Shown here one piece after another: positions 11,916 through 23,194 of a DNA stretch of 64,000 bases (position 1 is the stretch's first letter; each line of letters opens with the position of its first letter). Both the position numbers and the translations under genes were made by a program. The notes beneath the pieces are model-generated. The model had not been told where the DNA came from. It ran no database searches and saw only the letters and a list, made by a program, of their open reading frames with translations. This DNA comes from Anaeramoeba flamelloides (taxonomy: Eukaryota; Metamonada; Anaeramoebidae). The stretch lies in assembly GCA_027625915.1 (NCBI GenBank), contig JANTQA010000012.1:14470501-14534500 (forward strand), given 5' to 3'.

Positions 11916-12835
11916 TTGAAAACCATAAAACAGCTTTATTACTACTTTAAATAATAAAAAAAATTGCTAATAGAATCTGAATTTAGGATAAATTTTTGTG
12001 TTAACCTACCATCAAATTTATATTTATTTAATTATCTTAATATATACTTCTATTTATCTTTATTGTATAAATTTTAATAGATATTTTATTTTTTTAAAAA
12101 TCTATTTTGGAGGTTAATTTCTTTATTTATGTGTAATTTCAGAATAATGATTATTTGAAAGAAAGGTTCCGATTTTAAACTCGTTATATTCTCGTAAAGG
12201 TTATGATTTGATGAGGGTTTAAATACAAATTATAGTATCTAAAGTAAAAATATTGGAGAAAAAAGTCAATAATAAATCAGAAACTTAAAGTATAATTTTA
12301 ATAATTTTAAAAATTTTAAAAATTCGAACATCATTTTATAAACGGAAATTTCTTTTTTTTCATTTCAAAAGTTAAGGAAATATTTAAAAAAAAATTATAA
12401 AAAAAGGAATTAAATAATATTATGTCTTTTTGAACACGGTATTTTCATAAAAAGTGTGTATAAATGTGATAAAAAATCATTTAAGTTATAATAAAAATTT
12501 TATTATTCTCTACATATATCTTACGCAAATTTAGTAAATTGTATTTGTCCCAATTTTTTTTAAAATGGAAAAAGCCTCCTGTGGTTTATACTAATTTTTT
12601 TTCTGTTTGGTTTCTTAAGAAAATTGTTAAAATTCCCAACAATAATGATAATTAAGATCTTATCTTCATTTTTTCAAATTATATTTAAATTAACAAACAA
12701 ATAAATATGAAAAAAAAAAATTTTTTATAAGAGGTCATTTTTAAAATCAATACACATTAACTAAAATAATTTTACAACATGAAATTAAGCTGATTCAAGC
12801 TATAATATCAATCTAAATACCAATTAACATGGTTA

Positions 12836-13600
12836 ACACACAAAATTTCGAATTTTTGAAAATAAAAATCTTAATTTAGTCAATTCTTGAAAAAAGATCT
12901 AAATTAGAACCATTCACTAATTGGAATTTTTATATTTTTTTATAAATTACAATACTAATAAATAAAAAAATAAATATTTGTAAATACTAATAAATTAATA
13001 ATTTTTTTAAAAAATATTTTGGAGAGAAAAATACAAAAAGAATCCATTTTTGAATTTATAAAAAATCTATTAATAATTATTAATTGATCAAATGGTTTGA
13101 TAACATCAACTAATTTTATTTAAGTTCTTCAATTTTGAACTCTGTAGTACTGGAATATCAACATCTCGAAAAAAATACTTGAATGGGGTAGGTTATATAA
13201 TTCTACAGTCAGTTCCACTTTTAATGTAAAAACTGTAACGAAATTTAAAGTATAAAAAATTTCTCAAATTAAAGCACAAAATTCAGATTCTAGTAAAATA
13301 ATTTATATAAAAAAAATTCGAAATTTTGTGCCTTAATTTGAGATTTTTTTGTACTTTAAATTTCATTGAAAATTTGTGCCTTAAATTTGAAACAACTGTA
13401 AAGATTAAATCTAAACAAAAAATAAAAAGATGAAAAAATGATTTTCATATTTTACAACATTATAATTATGTCCAATTTTCAAGAAAATGAAATAATAATG
13501 ATACTTTAAAATGTTTTATATCTGTTAAAATTTATTAATTTTAGTTTAGAAAAGAAGTTATAAACTAAAAAATTTATTAGAAATTCTGGTGTTTTATCAC
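12836..13600 (+). repeat. composite repeat R3, copy A (interrupted by a MITE)
   Basis: It begins with TTAACACACAAAATTTCG and matches 28130-28865 (inverted) and 50944-51380. Shared blocks include TTAGAACCATTCACTAATTG, AATTGATCAAATGGTT, TTTTGGAGAGA and AAAGATGAAAAAATGATTTTCATATTTTAC. Between the last two blocks, this copy alone has about 200 extra bases, which are the separate element at 13204-13400. No coding content. Confidence 0.75.
13204..13400. mobile_element. TACAGT-family MITE, copy 2, nested in repeat R3
   Basis: It is a 197-bp palindromic element. It starts TACAGT and ends ACTGTA, and the arms share AATTTAAAGTA, CTCAAATTAA and GCACAAAATTC in inverted order. The TA ends and CAGT termini fit Tc1/mariner-type MITEs. 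The homologous positions in the other R3 copies (28.4 kb and 51.3 kb) lack it, giving two empty sites that define the insertion. Confidence 0.8.
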
Positions 13601-13799
13601 ATTTCACAAAACACATCATTCCATTTTTAATTTTCTTAAAAAAAAAGAAAAAAAATATTAATTGGGGAAATGTAAAGTGAAAATTATTAAATATAAGTTT
13701 AAATAAATTTAGATAAAACTTAATAATAAACATTATGCATGGAAAGGTTAAGAATATTTAAACAATAATTATATATAATATCAATAATATCAAAATAGA

Positions 13800-13990
13800 G
13801 TCTTATGGTGTGTTGTCGAATCTCGTAGAGTGTCCATATCTTCTAGGATTCAAAAGAATTTGGTTAAATCAAAATTTAACTCAAATCATGTACATTTTTG
13901 AAATCTAAAATATTTTTTTTTTATATCTTGATAACAATTAAGAAAAATTTAAAATGTTCTTTTTATTTAACAAAATGAAAAAAAAATATC
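13800..13990 (+). repeat. dispersed repeat R6, copy 1
   Basis: It shares ATTCAAAAGAAT followed by a GTAAAATC-like block and then a TTCTTTTTATTT-like block with 14385-14580 and 34600-34790. It is an ancient, diverged, non-coding repeat. Its closeness to the LINE relic suggests it may be LINE-derived, but this is not shown. Confidence 0.5.
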
Positions 13991-14099
13991 AACAACAAAA
14001 AATATTTGCAATTTATCGGGCTTGACTTCTATTTATAAAATTAAAAAATTTCACAAAATATCTATTTGGATATTCATATATTTATGTTAAAAATTAATT

Positions 14100-14240
14100 A
14101 AAAAACAAAATTTTGCAATTTATCCTAAAATCATTCTACTCAAAGACATTATTGAAGGTGTCAATCATTTTTTATGGGACTGTCCATTCTAAGGAAAAAA
14201 TCGAAAATTTTGGATGAAAAATAAATTCAATTAAACAAAA
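14100..14240 (+). mobile_element. decayed LINE (non-LTR retrotransposon) fragment
   Basis: One frame reads DIIEGVNHFLWDCPF, then a stop, then GKNRKFW. The spacing H-x4-C with FLWDCPF and a following W matches the zinc-knuckle-like motif found after the reverse transcriptase of many LINEs (of the type HLLFxCPF...W). Only this short motif survives and its frame is interrupted, so this is a fossil. No reverse transcriptase or endonuclease motif was recognised around it. Confidence 0.45.
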
Positions 14241-14384
14241 ATAATAAGCAATTAAAGAATAATATTCTTGATATTATTCAAAATAAAAACTCATTATTCA
14301 TCTTTTCATAAGTAAATCATAAAAGAAAATCATGACTCTTTATTGAAATTTCTAAACAAGAATTTAAAAATTAGGCAATTACAA

Positions 14385-14580
14385 TCAAGGGTGGTAGAGT
14401 GCTGTAATCTGCCTAGAATTTCCCGTATTCAAAAGAATAGAGTAAAATCAAACATTTTCCTCAATTCTTTTATTTTCTGGAGAATCTAACATGCATGAAT
14501 TTGTTTAATATAAGAAATAAACTGAAAATCGAGAAATTTTCTTTTTATTTCTTGAATTCTGTAAAACCTAAGAGCTGTAA
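14385..14580 (+). repeat. dispersed repeat R6, copy 2
   Basis: It contains ATTCAAAAGAATAGAGTAAA, almost identical to the copy at 34.67 kb (where the last bases are TAATA). It lies about 150 bp downstream of the LINE motif. No coding content. Confidence 0.55.
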
Positions 14581-14611
14581 GACAAAATAAAATTTCTTGT
14601 TTCAAAAATAA

Positions 14612-14651
14612 AAGAGAGAGAGAGTGAGTGAGAGATAGAGAGAGAGAGAGA
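14612..14651. repeat. (GA)n microsatellite
   Basis: A run of AG units is interrupted by GTGAGTG and ATAG variants. Purine-only on the plus strand for most of its length. Confidence 0.95.
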
Positions 14652-15463
14652 TATTTGTACTTATTGGATTGGATTCTATTAGATTATAGGAATTGTTTTT
14701 GGAGAACATTTTAGTCGGATTATGACCAATTTACAATTGGGGACTTTTTAACAAAAATGATATATTGAATTTGTTTAAGGGCCACGTTGGCAATTCACGA
14801 AATGGTCTCAGAGGATTTTGATATAATTCCATTAAAATTTTGACAGGGTGCTAATGTGGATATTCTCCAATTCGTATCAAAATTACGTTTGATATTTATT
14901 ATTTTAAGAAAAATGAACAAAAAAAAAGATTTTTAAACTCGAATAGACTTATGAAGAAACTGAAAAATGAAAAAGAAAAATGTCCAGAGATATTTTTAGA
15001 ACTTGAAAAATGAAGATCCTTTTAAACAGTCTTAATAAACGAATATAACATTAAAAGATTGTTTGTATATGAGTTTTGATCATTGAGTTGTTTAAATTTT
15101 CAATTATAACGATAAATCAGAATAATTCCTACAAAGGAATTGTGATTTTCTCTTAGTATTCTTGGTGTCTTTGTTTTTTCTTGGATTGAAGTTCCCATTA
15201 GGATCTTGGGGATATTGTTTGCTCTATTTTATATTTTGAAAGAATTTACATTACCGAATATACTCGAAACACTATGTTCATTTTTATGTGGCATTTTTTT
15301 TTGTTTATTTTGTTACTCTAGAAAAATTGAATTGTTGAGTTCAATACAAATTGTGTTGGAGTAGCTCTGGGAAAGGTTTTGTGAATTTTATATAAATTAA
15401 TTAATATTAAAAATTTTACAAAAACGAGCCAAGCTTTTACTTATATAAAAAAAAATTATCAAG

Positions 15464-16090
15464 CTAAGGGATCAGTCTTCTACAGCAACAAGGCAAAATT
15501 TTAAAATATGTTATTGGTGGTATTCTCTACTGACAAATTTTGTCGATCCCAAGTATCAAAAAATTCTGATCGACTAAGAAAGCCATAAAAGAAAATTAGT
15601 TTAGTGAGATCAATTTTTTTTTTCGTTTTTTATAAAAAAGAAAACTATTTAAATCCAGTTAATTTTCCACAATTTAACAAGATTTTACCCCATTTATTAT
15701 CATTTTGAACATTATTATACAATAAAATTTCTTTGTTATCTGTAATATTAATATAAAGATTTTGTTTTCTTTTTTGAGATAAAAATTTTGGTTAACAAAA
15801 AAATTGATATATTCAACCGATTAAAAAATAATTGTATTTTTTTTCAGAAAGATAGTTAAAATAATCAAATATTTGTGGTCATTTAAAAATGTTACTCTGA
15901 AATTTTGTTTTTGTTTTAATATAAAAATAGATTTTTCAAAATCAAATTTTCTTGAGGATATTTGGGAATTAATTAATTTTATCCTCAAAATTCAAAAACA
16001 ATTTTTTTCTGCCAAAAGTAAATTGAATTGTTTTAAGGATTCTTGTGAATAAGACCAAACAATATGTTAAAAAAATTTTTCAAAATTAAA
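15464..16090 (+). repeat. dispersed repeat R1, copy 2
   Basis: It is a full-length homologue of 11283-11915 in the same orientation, sharing GATCAG, GACTAAGAAAGCC, TTTTTTGAGATAA, TTTTCTTGAGGATA-like, TTTTTTTCTGCCAAAA and CTTGTGAATAAGACCAAACA. Divergence is spread evenly, as for an old insertion. Confidence 0.75.
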
Positions 16091-16617
16091 TATTTTTTTG
16101 CAATTTTTTTTCAATTTTTTAGAAACCAGAAAAGAACTTTTTCAAAACCTTAAGAATCAAAATTTTTTTTTGCATAATAGATCTCAATTTAATTGATAAA
16201 CTGAAGTTAAGATTATGTCATTTATTCATTTATTGAATCACCTATACCACAATTAGTTTTATTGGCTATGATTTGAATTGAAATATTATTAAAAGAAAAA
16301 GAAGCCAAATAAAAAATTATACTTTTGAAATAAATCCTTTCCAACATAAAACAAAAAAAAAAACGTTTTCCCATTTTCAAGATTTAACTAAATTCTTTAA
16401 CAAAATACTAGGTGACTTTTTTTCGTTTTATATTGGAAACATAACAAATTTCAATTTCAAAAAAGTGACTCAAATCAATATAATAAATTGTTTAAATGGT
16501 ATTAACTCATCCATTTCATCAGTTGAAACACAAATTACAAAAAAAAAATTTTTCTTAATCTTTACAAGGCTTCATTTTCTTTTTAAAAATGACTGCTCCA
16601 TTAAAATTTCAATATAA

Positions 16618-17090
16618 AGTGGTGTAAATAACCCGTTCAGACAACCTTTAACCCATTACAAAAATTTAACTCGTGTTTTTTTTTCAGACTTGGGTATTTA
16701 AAGACCAGAAATCACTTATAGATTCTTGGTTCGTATTCAAATTGACTTTAGAGGTTAGATCTTTGATTAGTCGAAAAGACTCAATTATATTAAATGGTTT
16801 TGTTTCAAAAATTTCATCAAATTTATAAAATTTCTTATATTAAATAATTATTTTATAAAAATTCAAAAATGATCTTTTTTTACATTTTTTTGTCAAAAAA
16901 TTGTATTTTAATATTTACATATCTTCATAATTCTTTTTTAAAATATATTTAAAGAACCCAATTTCTTATTTATATACTGTTGTTATCCCATTGATTTGTT
17001 TCATTTATTTATAGAGTTAGCCAATATTTTTTTCATGAGTTAAATTTTGGTAATGGGTTAAAATAAAAAACATCGGTTATTTACACCACT
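16618..17090. mobile_element. MITE with perfect 16-bp terminal repeat AGTGGTGTAAATAACC
   Basis: AGTGGTGTAAATAACC at 16618-16633 is mirrored exactly by its reverse complement at 17075-17090. Further in, TTAACCCATTAC and AAAATTTAACTC are also inverted in both arms, extending the repeat to about 60 nt. The interior is AT-rich and non-coding. The total length is about 470 bp. No second copy was found in the window. Confidence 0.75.
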
Positions 17091-18435
17091 ACATGATCTT
17101 TCTTTTTTTATCAGGAATTGTGGTATTTTGGTGAATTTGATACAATACCAAACACATTATTGAACATTTTATCAACTTGTTCTTTGTTTTAAAATAACAG
17201 AGAATATTACCTCAAAAATTTACAATTTTCTTCATTTTGAACTTTTATGCGAAAAAAGAAAACCATTTAATCGTAATTCACATATAAAAAAATAATATAG
17301 GTAATTCTCAACAAGACCAAATGGTTTTCCGTTTTCACTTTTCTTGAAATTTTCTCAAAAAGTCGATTTTTACCATCCTTATTTGTCATTTTGGATATGA
17401 GACTGACAAAATACTCAAATTGTTTCCTTCTTTTATCTCACTGAAAAAATATTTGTGAGATTTACCAACCTTCAAACACTCTTTGGAAAATACTGTTACC
17501 AAAATTTTCAATTGCAAACCTACTCATAAAATTATTTGGTAAAAAAGAAGAAAACTTTTATTTTTTTGTAAAAATTCTATCGAAATTGTGTCTATTTTTA
17601 CAGAAACTTTTTCATTTTATATGAGATTTTTCGAATTTTTATTCAAAAAAGAAATACATCCACAACTTTCTTTTTTTTTTGTCATTTTATTGGATCTATT
17701 AAGGTGTAAGCTTTCTTGAAACAAAAAAAAATGACAAATGTTGTTTTTTATCATTGGTTTACCAATTCTTGATGTGAGATTTTAAAAACTGTTTCTTTCC
17801 AAGTATTATTTTTTGGCTTCAAATTTTTAATGATCTTTACAATTTTTGTTAAAGGGTATTTCTCCCCTCAAATAAGAAAATTCTGAAAAAAGGGATCCTT
17901 AAAATTAAAATATTACACCAAATCTTGAAAAATAAAAAAGTACGAGAATTTTGAGAAAACCCTACTCAAAAACAAAATACCTTGAAGAAAATTAAAATCA
18001 CAACCTTATGAACAAGTCCTTGATTAGAACTCTTTTCCTTCAACAACAAAGTTTGTGATTTTTTAAAACTGATCGAATATAGTTTTACTAATTCTTTATT
18101 GGAAGAAAATCATCAAAAGAAATTATGAATAATTCAAGAAAATGAACAATTTGTTCTAAATAGGTTTCAATAAAACCCCAAAGTTGATTTTTTTCCTTGG
18201 ATTTGGAGTGTCAAATTCTTGGTTACCATTTTTCAAAATTTTGAGATCTTATAAAAAAAAACTCAAAAAACCAATTTATTTTTTTTTTATTAATACCAAG
18301 TTGACTTTTCTGAAAAAAAGTGAAGAAATTTGCAAGTCAAGCACGGATTTCGTTTATTTTAAAACCTTCGTTTTTTCAAAATTGCAACAAACAAAAAAAC
18401 CAAACACACATTAACATTTTTTTTCAAAAAACTAA

Positions 18436-20049
18436 ATGAATAATAACACAACAGAAACTATCAAAGGCAAAGCTTTTTTTAATCATCAGTATCGAAGATT
18501 TTCGATTCCAATCGATTGCGAAATCGACGAATTGTGGGACTTGTTCCACAAAGTTCTCAAGATCCCTCTGGAGGATCGAGAAAAATATCAATTACATTAC
18601 CAAGATGAGGAAAAAGAATATATCTTATTTGCTTCGACGTATGAACTCAAAGAAGCGATTAAATATTTTAACCAACAAGAAAATCCGCTTTTTCGTTTAA
18701 CAATCACCAAGGGTTTGTTTTTCACCAAACAATTTAAATCTACACTAAACCACCTAAAAACACAAAAACATCAGCAATAACAAAAAAAAAACAACCTTTG
18801 ACTTTTTTCTTTCTTTTTCATTATTTGAATGAAATGTACCAGTAACACCTTAAAAACACAGAAAGAAAAAAAACAGAGTGTTGTACCAATAACGAACTCC
18901 TAACCTAACCTTCTTCATGCTTATCAAAAATTTTTCTTTTTTTTTTAATTTCAATTTTCTAATCACTATCTCGACCACTTTTGTTGTCTTTTGCCGAACA
19001 TTTAACCAATAGTCGATCGAATTAAAAGTAGAATCCCACAAAATATTCGACAAAGCCTGGATCCCCTCTATGGAACTTCTGTGAACGATTCATATCAGTC
19101 CTTTGTGAAATCGTTCCCTAATGTACAAAACTATTCAAAACACCATCAGGGGCATCACAACTCCAAAAAACATCCTTATTTTGTTCCATTGAAACTTTCA
19201 AGCTACTTCGATAGCTATCTCCTTGAGGAAAAGGCAACTTTCGTGACGCTAATGAAAAACCAAGAGGTTGTTAAATGGTTCAAGGAGAATTTAAAGCAAC
19301 TGATGAGCTGCTCCTTTGACCTGTCGAAATATGGAGGCAGACAAATTGAAACATACCAAGTGCAAATCCAAAGCATGATCGAACTAACAAAGTTCGACGA
19401 AGAAACAATTAAAGTAATGAAAGTGGTTGCCGACAATTGGAAAAATAGGATCATAATGATCCGCTCGCAATTAGGATCGAGCCAATTAATACAATTTTTT
19501 AAAAACAATGCTTTTGATCACCTTCAATTTTTATTTAATGCCAAAAATGCAGGCTTTTTACCAACAGCCATCAAACCAAAGAAAGAAACTTTGTTTTCAA
19601 ATCAAAAAATTATTGGTTCCAACCCTAAGAAAATTCCTTCTGATCGAAACAGCTTTGAAAGTGGCACGAAATCCAATAAATTTATAAAGTCAGAAAGCCA
19701 TTTTTTCAAAACCTCTGGGCCCAAGTGGTCAAGAGACTATTTAAGCCGCAAGAGTAATTTTCAAAACCAAACATCGTCTTTTCGAGACGAGAAAAGTAAT
19801 CTTTCCTTATTTAAAAACTTCATTTTCAATAACACAATTCCAAATTCAGAAATCCAAAATGATTCGGAACCAAATGAGAACGATGAAATGATGCTATCAA
19901 ATGAGTTTAATCGGCAACTTCAAATCTCGCCAAAAGAGTCTGTTGACGAAAATTTTACAAAGACCGAAAACAACGACCAAGAAAATGAGAACTCTTTAGA
20001 AAAGGACCAACAACAAATCGAAAAACAAAATATCCTTCTAGATTTTTAG
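18436..20049 (+). CDS. PB1-domain protein with uncharacterised C-terminal region (two exons)
   Basis: PB1 domains pair head-to-tail to build signalling complexes. I join exon 1 (18436-18712) to exon 2 (19013-20049) across a 300-nt intron (GTTTGT...CAATAG), giving 437 residues. Residues 1-92 form a PB1 fold: the basic strand IKGKAFFNHQYRRFSIP has the Lys and Arg pair of a type II surface, and HYQDEEKEYILF followed by ELKEAI resembles the acidic OPCA motif, so both surfaces may be present. The splice restores frame after the last PB1 strand (FRLTITK|VDRIKSRI). Residues about 120-270 are helical (FDSYLLEEKATFVTLMKN, WFKENLKQLMS) and match no family I know; the tail is polar, Ser/Asn/Glu rich. 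The frame of exon 2 has no ATG until well inside, which is why an upstream exon is needed. The donor GTTTGT is unusual but SHMT uses GTTTGA. AATAAA at about 20138 may be the poly-A signal. Confidence 0.65.
18713..19012 (+). other. predicted intron of the PB1 gene (300 nt)
   Basis: Without splicing, exon 1 would end as a 114-residue protein and exon 2 would lack a start. The split codon G|TC (Val) is phase 1. A pyrimidine-rich stretch lies about 70 nt before the acceptor. The exact donor is inferred from frame and domain end, not proven. Confidence 0.55.
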
Positions 20050-23017
20050 TAATTAATAGACTCGCCTCTTTTGCAACCAAAATCAATACTATTTGCTGAA
20101 AAATCAATACATCAAAATTTTCTTTCATCTTTTGGAATAAAGATTTTTGAATTATAAAAAACATTTCAACTTTTTCCTTATTTTCAATTGTCTTCAATAA
20201 ACACAGTTTCCCAAAGAAGAAATTTGTAATTTATTACTCTATTTGAAAATAGAAAAAGGAAAATGAAAATGAAGTGAAAATAGTTACCAATTTATAATTC
20301 AAATACCAGTAGAGTTTAAACGATCGAAAGAAAATTTAAACTCCACAAGTTCTTAAATCTTTGTATGTATTTTGGTTGAATTTCACCTTTTAGAATGGGA
20401 AACGTTTATTGATTTCTTGTAAATCTTCTTTTTTTTTTTTTTTTTTTTTTGTAGGAAAATTTTGTTTATTTTGTTTTTCTATTAATAGTATTGACTTTAT
20501 AAAATTTCTCTTTTAATTTTTTTTGTTTTTTTTTTTTATTTGACTTTCTTTTTTATAATTTTATTTTTTGTGGATATTCTTTAAATATAAGTAAAAATTA
20601 TTTTTAAAAACAATATCGTCAAAAATAATAATCAAAATAAACCCTTGCAGAAAAAAAAAAACTTTAATTATTTATTGATCGTTTATTTTTATTTTTTTAT
20701 TTTGAAATTTATAATTTTTTTGTTAACAATTAAAAATCAAGATGGGAAGAGTATAAAAGATATTTAAAAAATAATTAACAAAAGGTTTTATTAAAGTTGT
20801 ATTTGCTGGTGACAATTCATTATTGTTCGAAACAAAAAATAGATCTCTCCAAAAACTTTTTTTATTTCAATTATTAATTTTTATTGTTTAATTGGAAAAT
20901 ATTTAAAAGGAAAATAAAAAAAAAAAATGGGTAAAAGCAAGGAAAGGAAAATATATCTAACTGAAGATATCTTTTAAAAAATAAATTAAACCCAGTGGTA
21001 CAAGTTCTGTCTAATACAAATATATGAAATGAAGAATAAAGTAAGTGTTCAAACAATGTTAATAATTAGTTATAATATTACAAGGCAGTTGAGTAAGCAA
21101 ATAAAAAGTTATCGATCCAATTTAAACTTTTATAAAATAAAGAAAACATTTTAACTTGAAAACACATTCATGAATGGGGTGTAAAATGTAGGTTATTTTG
21201 GAATATTTTTTTATTCAAAACAAATTATAAGACTCCAAAAGATCACTGAGAAACTATTTCTTTTTCCTTTTATATTAGGTTTTTTTAGGTAAGGGTTAAA
21301 ATCAATTTGTTTTCCAAAACAGAAATAACATATAATGAAAATCTTGATCTGATCCTTGGTTGATTCAAGTTTCTTTTTTCTTTTTTTTTTTTTGTTATTT
21401 TTTACAAGAATTAATTTTTTTCAGATAATCTTTTTTTTGATCAAATAAGAATTTTACTTTTTAAAATTGTTGTATTATTCGAAAAAAATTAACTAAAATT
21501 GAGTTATTAATTTATTATATGTTTTTTTTTTTAACATTTATCATTTTTTTTCGAATTAATTTAAGTTATATTTTATTGAATATCGTGATTTTTAGTGACT
21601 TATTATGATTTTAAAATAAAACTCTGATTTATGGTATTATGGTTTTTATAGATATTTTCCATTATTTATATAATGAATAAATAGAAAATATATTGAAATT
21701 ATGACCGCTGTTTTGATTTAATATCCCAAGCGAAAACAGAAAATTATATTTAACAATCAAAATATATTCCTCGATTTTTGAGTTTTAATTATATTTCTCG
21801 AAATTTTTCTATTTAATTTCTTTTACAAATTTTATTTCAGTGAATAATTTTTACGAAATTTATATTCTATATAAGGTATCATGTAATCATTGTCCAAAAT
21901 AAAGTTTTTTGATATATATTTTTTTACAAGATTAAAACCTTAAATAAAAACTAGTAAACAAAAATAATTTGAAGGTAAAAATGCAAATATGAAAACCAAA
22001 ACACATCAACTATCTGTGAATAAATATATTTTAATAATATAAGAATTACAAGTTTAAAAAATTACTTTTATATGAGTAAAATAAAGTCAATAATAAATTA
22101 TTTATGTTATATTGTCCCTATTTGAAGAAACTCTAAACGAAAATTGAAAATTCAATAAAAATTGCAATGATCTAATCAATTAGGAATAACATCATGAGAA
22201 AACCTATTAAAAGAAATAATGAACATTAAAACTCTAATTTTTTGTTTTTATTCAATGTTTGAAAATACCCTTTTTGATTCTTTGATATTTTTAATTGTAG
22301 TGATCATCTATTTTGAGATTTTATGTTCCTTCATTCATTTTCAGCAAAACTATTACCAAAAAGATGACTAATCTTTTAATTTTTGAAATAAATATCTATT
22401 TTATAATTTCTGTTCTGCCAATCATTTTCAGTGATTCATTTTCTAGTAGACATCTTCAGTATAAATATTACCTAAAAAGATGACTTATCCTGAAACTTTA
22501 AACCAGATATATTATATATATATGGGCAATTTTTATGAGACATTTCTTTTATACTCAAAGATCATGTAAAAACCATATTGAATATCACGATTTTATTTAC
22601 TATAACAATTTTAGTATAATAATCACGATTTTTAAAATTTTTTTGCCACTTGAAAAGGATTTTATCACATGTTCTACTATTTTTCTTGACGGTTTTTAAT
22701 TTTCTTTTCTTTTCTTTTTATTTTATTAAAAATCAATTATGTAATTATATTATTATTTCTCTTACTGTATTTTCAACACTACGATGAAAATTGATAAGAA
22801 ATAAAAATTGGTTATATATTATTAAATTGTTTTTTATGAAATCAAAAATTCAATCTCTATCACACTAACATAAAATAAAAATTTCAATTTCTATTGCAGC
22901 ATAAGAAGATTTTTTTTGGTAATAAACATTGACAAAAATTCAATTCCAAAGTTTGCAAATCAAAAAAAACACCGAAACTTGAAATTATTTTTCGATTGTT
23001 ATTATTAAATTGTTTTA

Positions 23018-23194
23018 TGTACTAGTCTCTATTATTTTATTTTTTTCGAACGTTTTCTAAACGGTGATTCCTTATCTAGAAATATGTTTAATATTGAAAT
23101 TAGACAGGGGTTACAAATCGAAATAATTGACAAAAAATTTTCGCTGTCTCTTTTAAATTTAGGTCAAAAAAATTAATAGGGGTTAGTACCTTAA
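23018..23194. mobile_element. TTAA-family MITE, copy 2 (inverted)
   Basis: It starts GTACTAGTCTCTATTATT and ends AATAGGGGTTAGTACC followed by TTAA, the mirror image of 59498-59679. The interior (GGTGATTCCTTATCTAGAAAT) matches the inverse of the other copies. Length about 177 bp, no coding capacity. Confidence 0.65.

Larger units (their letters stand above)
11046..18435. other. 7.4-kb gene-free region with repeats and a LINE relic
   Basis: No supported gene. It contains dispersed repeat R1 (11283-11915 and 15464-16090), composite repeat R3 with a nested MITE (12836-13600), two copies of repeat R6 (13800-13990, 14385-14580), a decayed LINE fragment (14100-14240), a GA microsatellite (14612-14651), and an AGTGGTG-type MITE (16618-17090). 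A stretch at about 14690-15400 is less AT-rich than the rest but gives no recognisable protein in any frame. Confidence 0.7.

Noticed and set aside
18184-18414. 76-codon plus-strand frame just before the PB1 gene
   Set aside because: Phe/Lys/Leu low complexity, no domain, and the base composition is that of the spacer; it is the 5' flank of the PB1 gene.
18850-19053. 67-codon minus-strand frame
   Set aside because: It overlaps the predicted intron and exon 2 of the PB1 gene on the other strand and has poly-Lys/poly-Phe ends; no protein features.
22316-22490. two similar words ATTACCAAAAAGATGACTAATC and ATTACCTAAAAAGATGACTTATC about 110 bp apart
   Set aside because: The shared part is short and neighbouring sequence does not align, so a tandem repeat is not established.
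21570-22640. possible inverted pair with ATCGTGATTTTTA / TAAAATCGTGAT words 1 kb apart
   Set aside because: Only a dozen bases match and the flanks do not align; this is chance in AT-rich DNA.
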